In this document: positions 1 to 8,271 of the stretch, piece by piece
How the letters are laid out: each line of letters starts with the position of its first letter
How positions within the stretch are numbered: the stretch's first letter is position 1
Origin: JANRLF01 sp033762815
GTDB lineage: Bacteria; Bacteroidota; Bacteroidia; Chitinophagales; CAIOSU01
Length of the DNA: 64,000 nucleotides
Assembly: GCA_033762815.1 (NCBI GenBank)
Contig: JANRLF010000004.1
Coordinates: 248,001-312,000 of the forward strand
Direction: 5' to 3'
Position numbers and translations under genes: made by a program
The notes under the pieces: model-generated
What the model was told of the DNA's origin: nothing
The model's database searches: none
Seen by the model: only the letters and a program-made list of their open reading frames with translations

Positions 1-1
1 T

Positions 2-754
2 AATAGCGTTACCGGCAAGGGAATTATCGGCATGTATCACGGCAATCATTATCATGTTGCCAGCCGTAAGGCTATTCAGGAACACGGCGTCACTATCAGC
101 CCTGCCTTGCAACAGCAAGCGGATTTGTGGCTTAAGGACGCTGCAACGGTGATCTGGTTTACCGATCATACCCAAGCGCTAGCAGCCATAGCTATCGCTG
201 ACAAGATCAAGGAAAGCTCGGCAGAAGCCATCAGGCGTTTACAGGAATTAGGTATCACGCCTTATATGCTCACCGGCGATAACCCGCAAACCGCGGAGGC
301 AGTAGCGGCAAAAGTTGGGATAAAGGAATTCAAGGCGGAAACTCTGCCGGAGGACAAGGCCGCCTTTATCAAGACATTGCAAAGCCGGGGACATGTTGTG
401 GCGATGGTTGGTGACGGCATTAATGACAGTCAGGCACTAGCGCAAGCGGATATAAGCATTGCCATGGGCAAAGGCACCGATATTGCGATGGACGTTGCCC
501 GTATGACCCTAATTTCCTCCGACCTGATGAGCATTCCAAAAGCCATTGCATTGTCCCGTAAAACTGTCCGTGTCATCAAGCAAAACTTGTTTTGGGCATT
601 TATCTATAATGTGATCGGTATTCCGATTGCCGCAGGGCTGCTTTATCCTGTGAATGGCTTTTTGCTAAACCCGATGCTGGCGGGTGCTGCGATGGCGCTC
701 AGCTCAGTAAGCGTAGTTAGTAACAGCTTGAGGCTCAAATGGAGTAAGCTTTAG
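2..754 (+). CDS. copA: Cu(I)-exporting P1B-type ATPase, C-terminal part (5' end outside window)
   Basis: The reading frame is open from base 2 and already inside the nucleotide-binding domain (VTGKGI), so the gene starts before the window; 250 residues are visible. It shows the TGD hinge (MLTGDNP), the GDGIND hinge at 410-427, and two final membrane helices. The helix with FIYN and the last helix with MALSS match the YN and MxxSS copper-ligand signatures of the Cu(I) subgroup of P1B ATPases, which pump cytosolic Cu(I) outward using ATP. A CopZ-like chaperone follows 91 bases later, as expected for a copper pump. The N-terminal metal-binding domains and the CPC motif are not visible. A silver pump would look the same. 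Confidence 0.93.
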   Translation, partial: NSVTGKGIIGMYHGNHYHVASRKAIQEHGVTISPALQQQADLWLKDAATVIWFTDHTQALAAIAIADKIKESSAEAIRRLQELGITPYMLTGDNPQTAEAVAAKVGIKEFKAETLPEDKAAFIKTLQSRGHVVAMVGDGINDSQALAQADISIAMGKGTDIAMDVARMTLISSDLMSIPKAIALSRKTVRVIKQNLFWAFIYNVIGIPIAAGLLYPVNGFLLNPMLAGAAMALSSVSVVSNSLRLKWSKL

Positions 755-785
755 GGAGATCTAACGCCTGATAATCTTGTAAACT

Positions 786-795
786 TTTGTACAAA
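786..795. promoter_or_regulatory. 10-bp palindrome between copA and the chaperone gene
   Basis: TTTGTACAAA is a perfect palindrome in the 91-base gap between the ATPase stop and the HMA-protein start. It could be a regulator operator or chance in AT-rich DNA; no regulator gene is visible to pair it with. Confidence 0.25.
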
Positions 796-845
796 TTTTA
801 TAACAACCACACGAAACAAATTCTGGAATTTTAAAGATTGAAACA

Positions 846-1058
846 ATGGAAAAACTAACATTTAAAACGAACATCAATTGCAGTGGCTGTGTGAAAGCCG
901 TAACGCCACACCTGGAAAAAGCCGAAGGAATCAATAACTGGAAGGTCGATACAGAAAACCCGGACAAAGTTCTGACGGTTGAAGCTGAAGGGATCGACGC
1001 AGACGACGTTATAGAAGTAGTCGAAAAAGCCGGATTTAAGGCTGAAACCATTAAATAG
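846..1058 (+). CDS. Small cytosolic heavy-metal-associated (HMA) protein, CopZ-like copper chaperone
   Basis: A 70-residue protein that is a single HMA domain, the usual CopZ size, with the metal-binding loop NCSGC (Cys12 and Cys15). It has no signal peptide, so it should act in the cytosol and deliver Cu(I) to the ATPase encoded just upstream. The ending GFKAE is the usual last strand of the fold. Family membership is clear; the metal and the partner are inferred from the neighbour. Confidence 0.88.
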   Translation: MEKLTFKTNINCSGCVKAVTPHLEKAEGINNWKVDTENPDKVLTVEAEGIDADDVIEVVEKAGFKAETIK

Positions 1059-1157
1059 TCTATGAAAAAAATGTTGCGCCGGTTTTGCAGGTTCTTTACG
1101 AAAAGCTGTTGTTCTTAATGGTATGGTTTTTACTGCCATTGCGCTAAAATTCATTGT

Positions 1158-1802
1158 ATGAAAAAATTGATTTTGCCGATCTTTCTTTGCGTGCTTCTGA
1201 CCGCTTGCGGTGACAATGCCGGTCATACCGAAGAAAACACAACCGCCACGACCGATAGCGTAATGACAGAACCTGCCCCGGCACCTGCCGCTGATATACC
1301 TGCTACCTTGAAAGGCGGTATGGATAAAATGACAGCAGAATTAAAAACCTACGCGCCGACGGGAGACCCCGATCATGATTATGCCGCTATCATGCGTATT
1401 CATCACCAAGGCGGTGTTGAAATGATGCAAGCTTATTTGCCCGGTGCAAAAGACGAGATGCTAAAAGACATGGCGCAAAGCGGTATTCCAAAACAGCAAA
1501 GCGAAATCAGTGAGTTGGAAACATTTCTGAATGGGCATCAGCAGGGAACACAGAAAAATTCTTATGGTAAAGAGGCAGTGCAAATGGTCATGGATATGAT
1601 GACGATGGAAAGTCATCCCGCCGATGCCGATAAAGCTTTTGCCGCAATGATGGCACCTCATCATGAAAGTGCGGTCCATATCAGCCAGATGTATCTCAAC
1701 CATGGCAAAGACCAGAAGCTGAAAGCGATGGCTAATAAAATAGTTAAAGAGCAACAAAGAGAAACCGACGAATTAAAAAAATGGCTGCAAGAGCATCCAT
1801 AA
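1158..1802 (+). CDS. DUF305 lipoprotein with two DUF305 repeats
   Basis: A 214-residue lipoprotein: the N-terminus is a signal peptide ending in the lipobox LTAC, so it should be anchored in the envelope facing the periplasm. Two copies of the DUF305 half-domain follow, each with a His-His pair (RIHHQGG and APHHESA) and a later Gln-rich helix (KEQQRE in the second). DUF305 is a ferritin-like four-helix fold often found in copper clusters, and His/Met-rich members are suspected metal binders; the exact role is unknown. A Pro/Ala linker joins the lipid anchor to the domain. A second DUF305 gene starts 14 bases downstream, implying one transcript. Confidence 0.85.
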   Translation: MKKLILPIFLCVLLTACGDNAGHTEENTTATTDSVMTEPAPAPAADIPATLKGGMDKMTAELKTYAPTGDPDHDYAAIMRIHHQGGVEMMQAYLPGAKDEMLKDMAQSGIPKQQSEISELETFLNGHQQGTQKNSYGKEAVQMVMDMMTMESHPADADKAFAAMMAPHHESAVHISQMYLNHGKDQKLKAMANKIVKEQQRETDELKKWLQEHP

Positions 1803-1816
1803 CAACTAAATTGACG

Positions 1817-2287
1817 ATGGAAAAACACGCATCATTATCAGCACATCCCAATCACTATCCAAAGCTAGCGCTTATGGTGGTGCTGTCTTTCATCGCGATG
1901 TATATCCTGATGTATGCAATGGTTGACAGGCTCGATAACGTGCTGCCTAATATCAACCAGTTTTATATGGCAGGATTAATGACCGGTGCTATGGTGGTGA
2001 TCGAGATCGTCATCATGTCGATGATGTATCCCAATCGCAAATGGAATATCATAATTATCGCTTTAAGCCTGTTGGTGCTGGTCGGCTGTTATGCCGGGAT
2101 TCGTGAGCAAATTGGCGTATCAGATAAGCAATTTCTAAAATCCATGATTCCCCATCATTCGGCCGCGATTTTAATGTGCAAATCGGCTGATCTGACCGAT
2201 CCGGAAATCAAGCAACTTTGTGATGACATCATTGCCGGGCAACAAGCAGAAATCGATCAGATGAAAGAAAAACTTAAAGACAGGTAG
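1817..2287 (+). CDS. Membrane-anchored DUF305 protein
   Basis: A 156-residue protein with three hydrophobic helices in the first two thirds (LALMVVLSFIAMYILMYAM, then a Met-rich helix, then IIIIALSLLVLVGCYAG) followed by a C-terminal DUF305 half-domain with SMIPHHSAA and AGQQAEI. I start at ATG 1817 rather than an in-frame ATG at 1781, because 1781 lies inside the preceding gene and would add an unconserved-looking extension. The soluble domain is probably periplasmic and may bind metal next to the membrane. This is the second of three DUF305 genes in the island. Confidence 0.83.
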   Translation: MEKHASLSAHPNHYPKLALMVVLSFIAMYILMYAMVDRLDNVLPNINQFYMAGLMTGAMVVIEIVIMSMMYPNRKWNIIIIALSLLVLVGCYAGIREQIGVSDKQFLKSMIPHHSAAILMCKSADLTDPEIKQLCDDIIAGQQAEIDQMKEKLKDR

Positions 2288-2330
2288 TAAAGAGTATAAC
2301 TTTAGTAATTTTATAAAAACAAATCCACCA

Positions 2331-2951
2331 ATGACAATGACGCCACGTTTGAGTAAGGCTGTCCTCACCTCACATATCACTGTTTCAGTCGGTTGGTTCG
2401 GCGCTGTGGCAGTATTCATTGTCCTGGCGGTTGCCGGTTTAACTGCCCAGGAAAATCAATTAGCTCGTTCGGCATATGTTGCGATGGAGTTAAGCGCATG
2501 GTACGTCATTGTACCTTTTTGCATCGCGTCCTTATTGACCGGTGTAATTCAGGCGACGGGAACGAAATGGGGCGTATTTAAATTTTATTGGATTGTAGTC
2601 AAACTGTTTCTGACAGTGGCATTGACGATATTGCTTTTGCTCCATATGCAGCCGATTGAGTATTTGGCCGGGGTTGCCGCAGATGCAAATTTTTCAAATG
2701 CAAATAACTCGGGACGAGTCATAAACCTGATCGCAAAAGCAGGTGCTGCGTTAACAGCTCTGTTATTTATCACGACAGTATCCGTTTATAAGCCGTGGGG
2801 GAAAATCAACATGCTGCCTTACGCAGGCACCCAAAATGGCAAGGTGCAGCTTGGGAAAAGATGGTCATCATATGCGCTCTTCGGGCTTATCGTTTTGATT
2901 GTAATTTTTATCATCACGCATCTCTTAGGCGGTGGGATGCCAAAACATTAA
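2331..2951 (+). CDS. DUF2269-like integral membrane protein
   Basis: A 206-residue protein with four to five predicted membrane helices (for example SVGWFGAVAVFIVLAVAGL and the last helix before LLGGGMPKH). The pattern SxGWFG in helix 1 and SLLTG ... KxxLT in the middle resembles small DUF2269-type membrane proteins, a family without settled function. It sits between DUF305 and HYC_CC_PP genes on the same strand, so it is probably part of the metal operon. Assignment to DUF2269 is by eye. Confidence 0.65.
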   Translation: MTMTPRLSKAVLTSHITVSVGWFGAVAVFIVLAVAGLTAQENQLARSAYVAMELSAWYVIVPFCIASLLTGVIQATGTKWGVFKFYWIVVKLFLTVALTILLLLHMQPIEYLAGVAADANFSNANNSGRVINLIAKAGAALTALLFITTVSVYKPWGKINMLPYAGTQNGKVQLGKRWSSYALFGLIVLIVIFIITHLLGGGMPKH

Positions 2952-2958
2952 AGATAGC

Positions 2959-2966
2959 CGCTTAAT
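2959..2966 (+). repeat. Short intergenic repeat CGCTTAAT, copy 1
   Basis: CGCTTAAT occurs here and again at 4063-4070 and 4580-4587, each time in the short gap before the next metal gene's start. Function unknown; see findings. Confidence 0.3.
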
Positions 2967-2975
2967 AGAATAGTT

Positions 2976-3392
2976 TTGAAACGTTTGATCTCCATATTAC
3001 TTGCAATCTGCATCCTGTTTGCCAATACCGGATGGGCATTGACTGCTCATTACTGTATGGGTGAACGAGTCGGCCTCAATCTAAGCCATGCGAGCTTACC
3101 TGATGACGACGAGCATGAGTGCGATAAATGTGGTATGAAGAAAACTTCTTCAAATAACGATTGTTGCCATGATGAAGAAGTTATGATTAAGGGAGCGCAA
3201 GATGCGATTTCGGCAATCATGTATATCCAGGTTAACCTTGATGTGGCTGATTTGCCGGTTCCTCAATTTTTCTTTGGCACCCACGACATTCAGGTCTATG
3301 CCTCCGGGCAGGTAAACTCTTTCCAATCTCATGGGCCACCGGGATATTTCGGCCCGCCTCTCTTTATACGCAATTGCGTATTCCTGATTTGA
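2976..3392 (+). CDS. HYC_CC_PP family exported protein
   Basis: A 138-residue protein starting at TTG 2976; no ATG lies near enough to keep the signal peptide. The N-terminus is hydrophobic (LISILLAICILF). The three marks of the HYC_CC_PP family are present: HYC just after the signal region, a Cys-Cys pair in NDCCHDE preceded by CDKCGM, and two Pro-Pro pairs near the end (GPPGYFGPPLF). These Bacteroidota proteins are often beside metal transport genes and probably sit in the envelope; the Cys/His content suggests metal binding, but no biochemical role is established. Confidence 0.8.
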   Translation: MKRLISILLAICILFANTGWALTAHYCMGERVGLNLSHASLPDDDEHECDKCGMKKTSSNNDCCHDEEVMIKGAQDAISAIMYIQVNLDVADLPVPQFFFGTHDIQVYASGQVNSFQSHGPPGYFGPPLFIRNCVFLI

Positions 3393-3418
3393 TTTTTGTT
3401 GAAAGAGCTAGATTAAAC

Positions 3419-3435
3419 ACGACCGCTTAGGTCGT
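3419..3435. other. Small perfect hairpin downstream of the HYC_CC_PP gene
   Basis: ACGACC and GGTCGT pair around the loop GCTTA. There is no following T-run, so it is more likely an mRNA structure or processing signal than a full terminator. Confidence 0.35.
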
Positions 3436-3473
3436 AGCCAAACTATTATTCAACACAAATCAAAAATAACCAG

Positions 3474-4061
3474 ATGAAATTCTTTCTCTTCGGCTTGACT
3501 GCCGCCATATTTTTTATCTCCTGTGGTAATGGAGATACTTCTAATACCACAACAAAGGAACAAGCTACACCGTTGGTTGCGGCAGATGCAAATTATGTTC
3601 CCCTAACAGGCGTAGACTCTAAGGTAAGTGCCTCGCTTAATCCGCTGATGGATGGCTACCTGCAAATGAAGAACGCCTTGGCCGCCGACAATGGCAAGGA
3701 CGCTGCAAAAGCCGGCCAAGCAATGGTAGATGCGCTTAACGGCGTTGATACAAGTAGCATGACACCTGATCAAAGGGCCAAGTATAACAGTGTTGCCGAC
3801 GATATTCGCGAGCATGCCGAACACATTGCTGACAACGGCGGCAAGATTGACCATCAGCGGATGCATTTCAATATGCTGAGTGATGATACTTACGAGGTTG
3901 CCAAGATGTTTGGTGGTGGCCGTAAGCTCTATGTCGCTCATTGCCCGATGGCGCGCGACGGCAAAGGCGCAAGCTGGCTCAGCGAATTTGAAGCCATTAA
4001 AAACCCCTATTTCGGCGATGAGATGCTGGAATGCGGCGAAGTGAAAGAAGAATTGAAGTAA
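3474..4061 (+). CDS. DUF3347 lipoprotein of a copper operon
   Basis: A 195-residue protein with a lipoprotein signal ending in FFISC. The body is a DUF3347 domain: a helical first part (LNPLMDGYLQMKNALA) and the conserved end with LYVAHCPMA, GASWLSE and NPYFGDEML followed by ECG. DUF3347 is common in Bacteroidota copper clusters and at the C-terminus of some CusB-type adaptors, where the Cys, His and Met residues of the end motif are thought to bind copper. The context supports a periplasmic copper-binding role; activity is inferred. Confidence 0.88.
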   Translation: MKFFLFGLTAAIFFISCGNGDTSNTTTKEQATPLVAADANYVPLTGVDSKVSASLNPLMDGYLQMKNALAADNGKDAAKAGQAMVDALNGVDTSSMTPDQRAKYNSVADDIREHAEHIADNGGKIDHQRMHFNMLSDDTYEVAKMFGGGRKLYVAHCPMARDGKGASWLSEFEAIKNPYFGDEMLECGEVKEELK

Positions 4062-4062
4062 T

Positions 4063-4070
4063 CGCTTAAT
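4063..4070 (+). repeat. Short intergenic repeat CGCTTAAT, copy 2
   Basis: Second copy, 12 bases before the ATG at 4082. Confidence 0.3.
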
Positions 4071-4081
4071 CTAACACATTT

Positions 4082-4573
4082 ATGAAAAAGATATTTCTGG
4101 CCATTGCCATGCTGCTCAGTGTGGCCGGCTACTCCCAAATACAATCAGCCTCATTAACAGCAAGTGGCCTGACCTGCAGTATGTGCAGCAAGGCAATCTA
4201 TAAAGCACTCCTGAAAGTGCCATCAGTGGATAAAGTAGATGTAGACATTGAAAAATCGTCCTACACCATCATTTTCGATAAGAACGCGGCCGTATCACCG
4301 GAAGCATTGAAAAAAGCCGTAGAAGGCGCAGGCTTTGCCATTGCAAAACTTGACCTGATTGCAGCAGTGCCAAAGACTTCGATCACTACAGATACCAAGC
4401 TGACACTGCAAGGCACAGCCTATCGCTTTATCCGTTCGAATGGCAAAACCATTCAAGGGGTACAAACCTTGACGGTGATCGATAAATCATACCTATCTCC
4501 TCAAGAGTGGAAGCGCTATGCCAAAGACGTAACTGCCAAGCGTGAGAGCGGGGTGTATTTCGTCGCCCTTTAA
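4082..4573 (+). CDS. Exported HMA-domain protein
   Basis: A 163-residue protein with a signal peptide (to about residue 19, ending GYSQ) and then an HMA domain with the metal loop TCSMC (Cys32, Cys35) and the usual end strand GAGFAIAKL. After the domain come about 60 further residues (LTLQGTAYRFIRSNGKT and onward) that look like a beta-rich extension I cannot name. Because it is exported, it is a periplasmic metal binder rather than a cytosolic CopZ. The next gene starts 12 bases downstream, so the two are probably co-transcribed. Confidence 0.85.
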   Translation: MKKIFLAIAMLLSVAGYSQIQSASLTASGLTCSMCSKAIYKALLKVPSVDKVDVDIEKSSYTIIFDKNAAVSPEALKKAVEGAGFAIAKLDLIAAVPKTSITTDTKLTLQGTAYRFIRSNGKTIQGVQTLTVIDKSYLSPQEWKRYAKDVTAKRESGVYFVAL

Positions 4574-4579
4574 TCCTGT

Positions 4580-4587
4580 CGCTTAAT
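4580..4587 (+). repeat. Short intergenic repeat CGCTTAAT, copy 3, overlapping a start codon
   Basis: Third copy; its last two bases are the first two bases of the ATG at 4586. Confidence 0.3.
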
Positions 4588-5410
4588 GAAACAACAATAT
4601 TTAAAAATCCGGTTGCTGGCTGCCTTGATAATAGGCAGCCATGCTGCCACAGCGCAGGAGCTGTTTGTCTACACCGAACCTGCCAGCAATATGCCTGCCC
4701 ATTCGATGGGTCTGAGGTTGAACAACTGGTTGATGAAGGAAACGGTCGGCGGTGCGATCAATTACCACCTGATTCCCGAATTAATGTGGGGGGTGAACAA
4801 GAACCTGATGATCCACGGCGAAGCTTTTATCAGCAATCGCAATCGCAGCTTTGGCGCCGAAGGTGCATCCCTCTACGCGAAATATCGCTTTTACAGTCAT
4901 GATGCGGTTTACCGACATTTCCGCATGGCCGGCTTTGGCCGGGTAAGTTATAACAACGCGCCCGTCCATCAAGATGAGGTCGAAACCAACGGCCATAATT
5001 CGGGGTTTGAAATTGGATGGATCGGCACGCAGTTACTGCATAAGCAGGCAATATCATCCACATTAAGTTATGAAAGCGCCTTTAGCGAACAACAAAAAGG
5101 GAATAGCGAGACATTGAAAACCAGCCCGGCGATAAATTACTCATTATCAACAGGTCGGCTTATTCTCCCCAAATCCTATAAGGATTATGGCCAGACCAAC
5201 TTCAATATCATGCTCGAATTACTGGGTCAGTATTTACCTGAAAGCGGTAAGGCCTATCTGGATATTGCCCCGTCCCTGCAATTTATTTTTAACAGCCAAA
5301 CCCGACTAGACATAGGCTACCGACACCAAGTGTATAGTAATATGCTTCGGACTGCACCAAATGGATTTTTGATTCGTATTGAGCATGTGATATTCAACAT
5401 GTCCAGCTAA
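4586..5410 (+). CDS. Putative outer-membrane beta-barrel protein of the copper operon
   Basis: A 274-residue protein with a signal peptide ending ATAQ. The rest alternates polar and hydrophobic residues with many aromatic-ended strands (GASLYAKYRFYS, FRMAGFGRVSYN, RLDIGYRHQVYSNM), the look of a small outer-membrane beta-barrel. I do not recognise a named family with certainty; similar unnamed proteins accompany multicopper oxidases in Bacteroidota. It lies between the exported HMA protein and the oxidase fusion, both on the same strand with gaps under 20 bases, so a role in copper handling at the outer membrane is likely but inferred. Confidence 0.65.
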   Translation: MKQQYLKIRLLAALIIGSHAATAQELFVYTEPASNMPAHSMGLRLNNWLMKETVGGAINYHLIPELMWGVNKNLMIHGEAFISNRNRSFGAEGASLYAKYRFYSHDAVYRHFRMAGFGRVSYNNAPVHQDEVETNGHNSGFEIGWIGTQLLHKQAISSTLSYESAFSEQQKGNSETLKTSPAINYSLSTGRLILPKSYKDYGQTNFNIMLELLGQYLPESGKAYLDIAPSLQFIFNSQTRLDIGYRHQVYSNMLRTAPNGFLIRIEHVIFNMSS

Positions 5411-5470
5411 CCACCAAAAACATCTAATATGAGTACGATTTTAGTAAGAAGAGATGAGAAAGCCAAGCTG

Positions 5471-8209
5471 ATGAAAATACACCGCTGGATAGTCTGTTTA
5501 TTACTTGTGTTATTGCCTGTATTAGCTATGGCGCAAGGCAGCAAAACGATCTATACCTGTCCGATGCACCCCGAAGTGCAACTGGCGGCACCCGGTAAAT
5601 GCCCAAAATGTGGCATGGCTTTGGTCAAAAAGACTGTAAAGGTCAAAGCCCCTGTGGCAAAACCCAAACCAAACTCACCGGCGGTAAAGCCAAAAGCGCA
5701 GCCCAAGCCTGCGGCGAAACCAAAAGCCACATCTACGGTTGACCGGCATGCCGATCATAACATGGCACCGAAAGCTGTGACCGAAAGCGCTGATGAAGCG
5801 GGCAAAGCAAGTCAGGCTCATGTGCATCATCAAACGGAACAAACGTCCAAAACAGTCGGTGTCATCAAAGCACCACTGCGTCGTTTGGTACGCTATGATC
5901 TCTATGTCCGTGATACGACGGTGCCTAAAATCAGCGGCAAAGGTATGCGCCGCGCGATTGCGATTAACGGTTCTATCCCAGCACCGACGCTTTACTTTAA
6001 CGAAGGCGATACGGCAGAGATTTGGGTGCATAATGAAATGCATCATGAAACCTCGATTCACTGGCACGGCCTGATTCTTCCCAATACGGAAGACGGGGTG
6101 CCGTATCTGACAACTGCGCCGATCAAACCGCATTTATCACATAAGTTTTATTTTCCTATCGTGCAAAGCGGTACGTTCTGGTATCACTCGCATACGATGA
6201 ACCAGGAACAGGACGGCATGTATGGTATTTTCATCATCAATAAGCGTGAAGAACCGGCTTATAAACAGCTGCCTATCGTCCTAAGTGATTGGTCTGACTA
6301 TCAAGGTGATGAAATAGAACGCAGCCTTCACAACCAGACAGACTGGTTTGCAATAAAAAAGGGATCGGTACAAAGCTACTCAGAAGCTATTGCCGCCGGG
6401 CATTTCAAAACCAAACTTGGGAATGAATGGAAACGTATGCTGGCAATGGATGTGAGCGACGTCTATTATGACCGCTTCTATATCAACGGCAAATCCGATA
6501 ACGAGCAGCCGCAATACAAAGCAGGCGATCAAATCAGGCTGCGCGTGGTAAATGGCAGCTCATCTACTTATTTCTGGCTTACCTGGGCCGGTGGTAAGAT
6601 GATCGTGGTTGCCAATGACGGTGAAGATGTTGAACCTGTTGAAGTTGACCGCCTGATTATGGGTGTTGCCGAAACTTATGATGTGTTGGTGACCATCCCT
6701 GACGATGGCCATAGTTATGAGTTTCTTGCCACAGCGGAAGATCGCACCAAAAGCGCATCGCTTTGGTTGGGCAGCGGGGCAAAGGTTATTGCGCCACACC
6801 TGCCAAAGCTCAAATATTTCGAGGGCATGAAGATGATGAACGCAATGATGAAAATGAATGGCGACATGAAGCCGATGGAAGGCATGAAAATGACCAATCA
6901 GGTCATGGATATGAATACCGTGATGTACCCGGAAATTACCGGCGGCTCGGATGATAAATACAGTAATGTCGTTAATGAAATTGATAGCATGGAGCAAGAA
7001 GAAAGCGACAGGCAAATCGACGTCGCCGATCCGCATGCAGGTCATTCAGAACATGCCGGCCGTACCATGCAAGATATGGCCGCAGGTGAAGAAGATACCG
7101 GCAGCATCGATCACGCCGGCATGGGACATGGTCAATATGTCGATGGCAAATGGCAGGATATGAATAGCGGTCCCGATGGTATCAAGACGCTCAACTATGG
7201 TATGTTGAAAACACCCGAGAAAACCACGTTACCAAACTGGCCGATGCGGACAATTCATTTTGAATTGACCGGGAATATGAACCGATATGTCTGGACGATG
7301 GATGGCAAAACGGTTTCCGAAGCTGATGTGATTAAAATCCGAAACGGTGAAAATATCCGTATGGTAATTACGAATAACACCATGATGCGCCACCCGATGC
7401 ATTTGCACGGACATTATTTCCGCGTACTTAATGAGAATGGCGAATATTCACCTCTAAAAAACGTGCTGGATATTATGCCAATGGAAATTGATACCATCGA
7501 ATTTGCAGCAACCGAGAGCGGTGATTGGTTTTTCCACTGCCATATCTTGTATCACATGATGAGCGGTATGGGACGGATATTCTCTTACGAGAACTCACCG
7601 CCTAACCCACAATTGCCGGATTTAAAATACGCCCGCCGGAAACTATTTGCCGATGATCGTAAATTCTATCTGAAAGCGAATATAGGTCTTGAAACAAATG
7701 GTAGCGACGGTGAAATCCAATACGCCAACACGCGCTGGATCGCGGCAACCGAGTGGCGATTGGGTATTAAGCCTGAATACGGTTATGAGAGCGAAACCTA
7801 TGTAGGACGTTATTTAGGAAAAATGCAATGGTTGCTACCATTCGTCGGCTTTGACTACCATTATAACAGCAGTGCAAAGAAACCAGATGAGCCTGATTAT
7901 GAAGTGGAGCGTAATTTATTTGGCCAGGAAAGCAACCAGGCCAACCGTAGAACGGTTATGGCAGGTATTCGGTATACATTACCTATGCTTGTGAACGCTG
8001 AAGCGCGTATTGACGGTTTGGGCAAGTTGCGTTTTCAGCTTGAGCGGGAGGATATTCCTGTTACCAGCCGCTTACGTCTCAATCTCATGGCCAACACTGA
8101 TAAGGAATATATGATTGGTTTCCGTTACGTTGTCGGTAAATACTGGGCATTATCAACGCACTATGATAGTGATATGGGCCTCGGTGCCGGATTGACGATA
8201 ACGTATTAG
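5471..8209 (+). CDS. copA: Multicopper oxidase with N-terminal heavy-metal-binding domain and C-terminal beta-barrel
   Basis: I start at ATG 5471, where a good signal peptide begins; an in-frame ATG at 5429 only adds 14 charged residues. Numbering from 5429, a small heavy-metal-binding domain comes first (YTCPMHPEV, Cys44 and KCPKCGM, Cys58/Cys61), then a Lys/Pro/Ala linker, then three cupredoxin domains. Copper ligands are HWHG (211-214), WYHSH (251-255), HPMHLHGH (655-662) and the type 1 site HCHILYH (703-709) with axial Met714. A Met-rich stretch (about 467-495) resembles the Cu(I)-binding insert of PcoA/CueO. After about residue 740 the sequence resembles the CopB/PcoB outer-membrane barrel. 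It likely oxidises Cu(I) to Cu(II). The gene symbol is that of the oxidase CopA, not the ATPase. Confidence 0.88.
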   Translation: MKIHRWIVCLLLVLLPVLAMAQGSKTIYTCPMHPEVQLAAPGKCPKCGMALVKKTVKVKAPVAKPKPNSPAVKPKAQPKPAAKPKATSTVDRHADHNMAPKAVTESADEAGKASQAHVHHQTEQTSKTVGVIKAPLRRLVRYDLYVRDTTVPKISGKGMRRAIAINGSIPAPTLYFNEGDTAEIWVHNEMHHETSIHWHGLILPNTEDGVPYLTTAPIKPHLSHKFYFPIVQSGTFWYHSHTMNQEQDGMYGIFIINKREEPAYKQLPIVLSDWSDYQGDEIERSLHNQTDWFAIKKGSVQSYSEAIAAGHFKTKLGNEWKRMLAMDVSDVYYDRFYINGKSDNEQPQYKAGDQIRLRVVNGSSSTYFWLTWAGGKMIVVANDGEDVEPVEVDRLIMGVAETYDVLVTIPDDGHSYEFLATAEDRTKSASLWLGSGAKVIAPHLPKLKYFEGMKMMNAMMKMNGDMKPMEGMKMTNQVMDMNTVMYPEITGGSDDKYSNVVNEIDSMEQEESDRQIDVADPHAGHSEHAGRTMQDMAAGEEDTGSIDHAGMGHGQYVDGKWQDMNSGPDGIKTLNYGMLKTPEKTTLPNWPMRTIHFELTGNMNRYVWTMDGKTVSEADVIKIRNGENIRMVITNNTMMRHPMHLHGHYFRVLNENGEYSPLKNVLDIMPMEIDTIEFAATESGDWFFHCHILYHMMSGMGRIFSYENSPPNPQLPDLKYARRKLFADDRKFYLKANIGLETNGSDGEIQYANTRWIAATEWRLGIKPEYGYESETYVGRYLGKMQWLLPFVGFDYHYNSSAKKPDEPDYEVERNLFGQESNQANRRTVMAGIRYTLPMLVNAEARIDGLGKLRFQLEREDIPVTSRLRLNLMANTDKEYMIGFRYVVGKYWALSTHYDSDMGLGAGLTITY

Positions 8210-8271
8210 TCTAACCATAAACGACCAATTGTTGGAATGATTTTTTTGTAAATACCACAAATTACTCCCCT

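Noticed and set aside
1059..1157. Short frame ending in VFTAIALKFIV just before the DUF305 gene
   Set aside because: About 28 codons without a good start or ribosome site; could be a decayed gene but nothing supports it.
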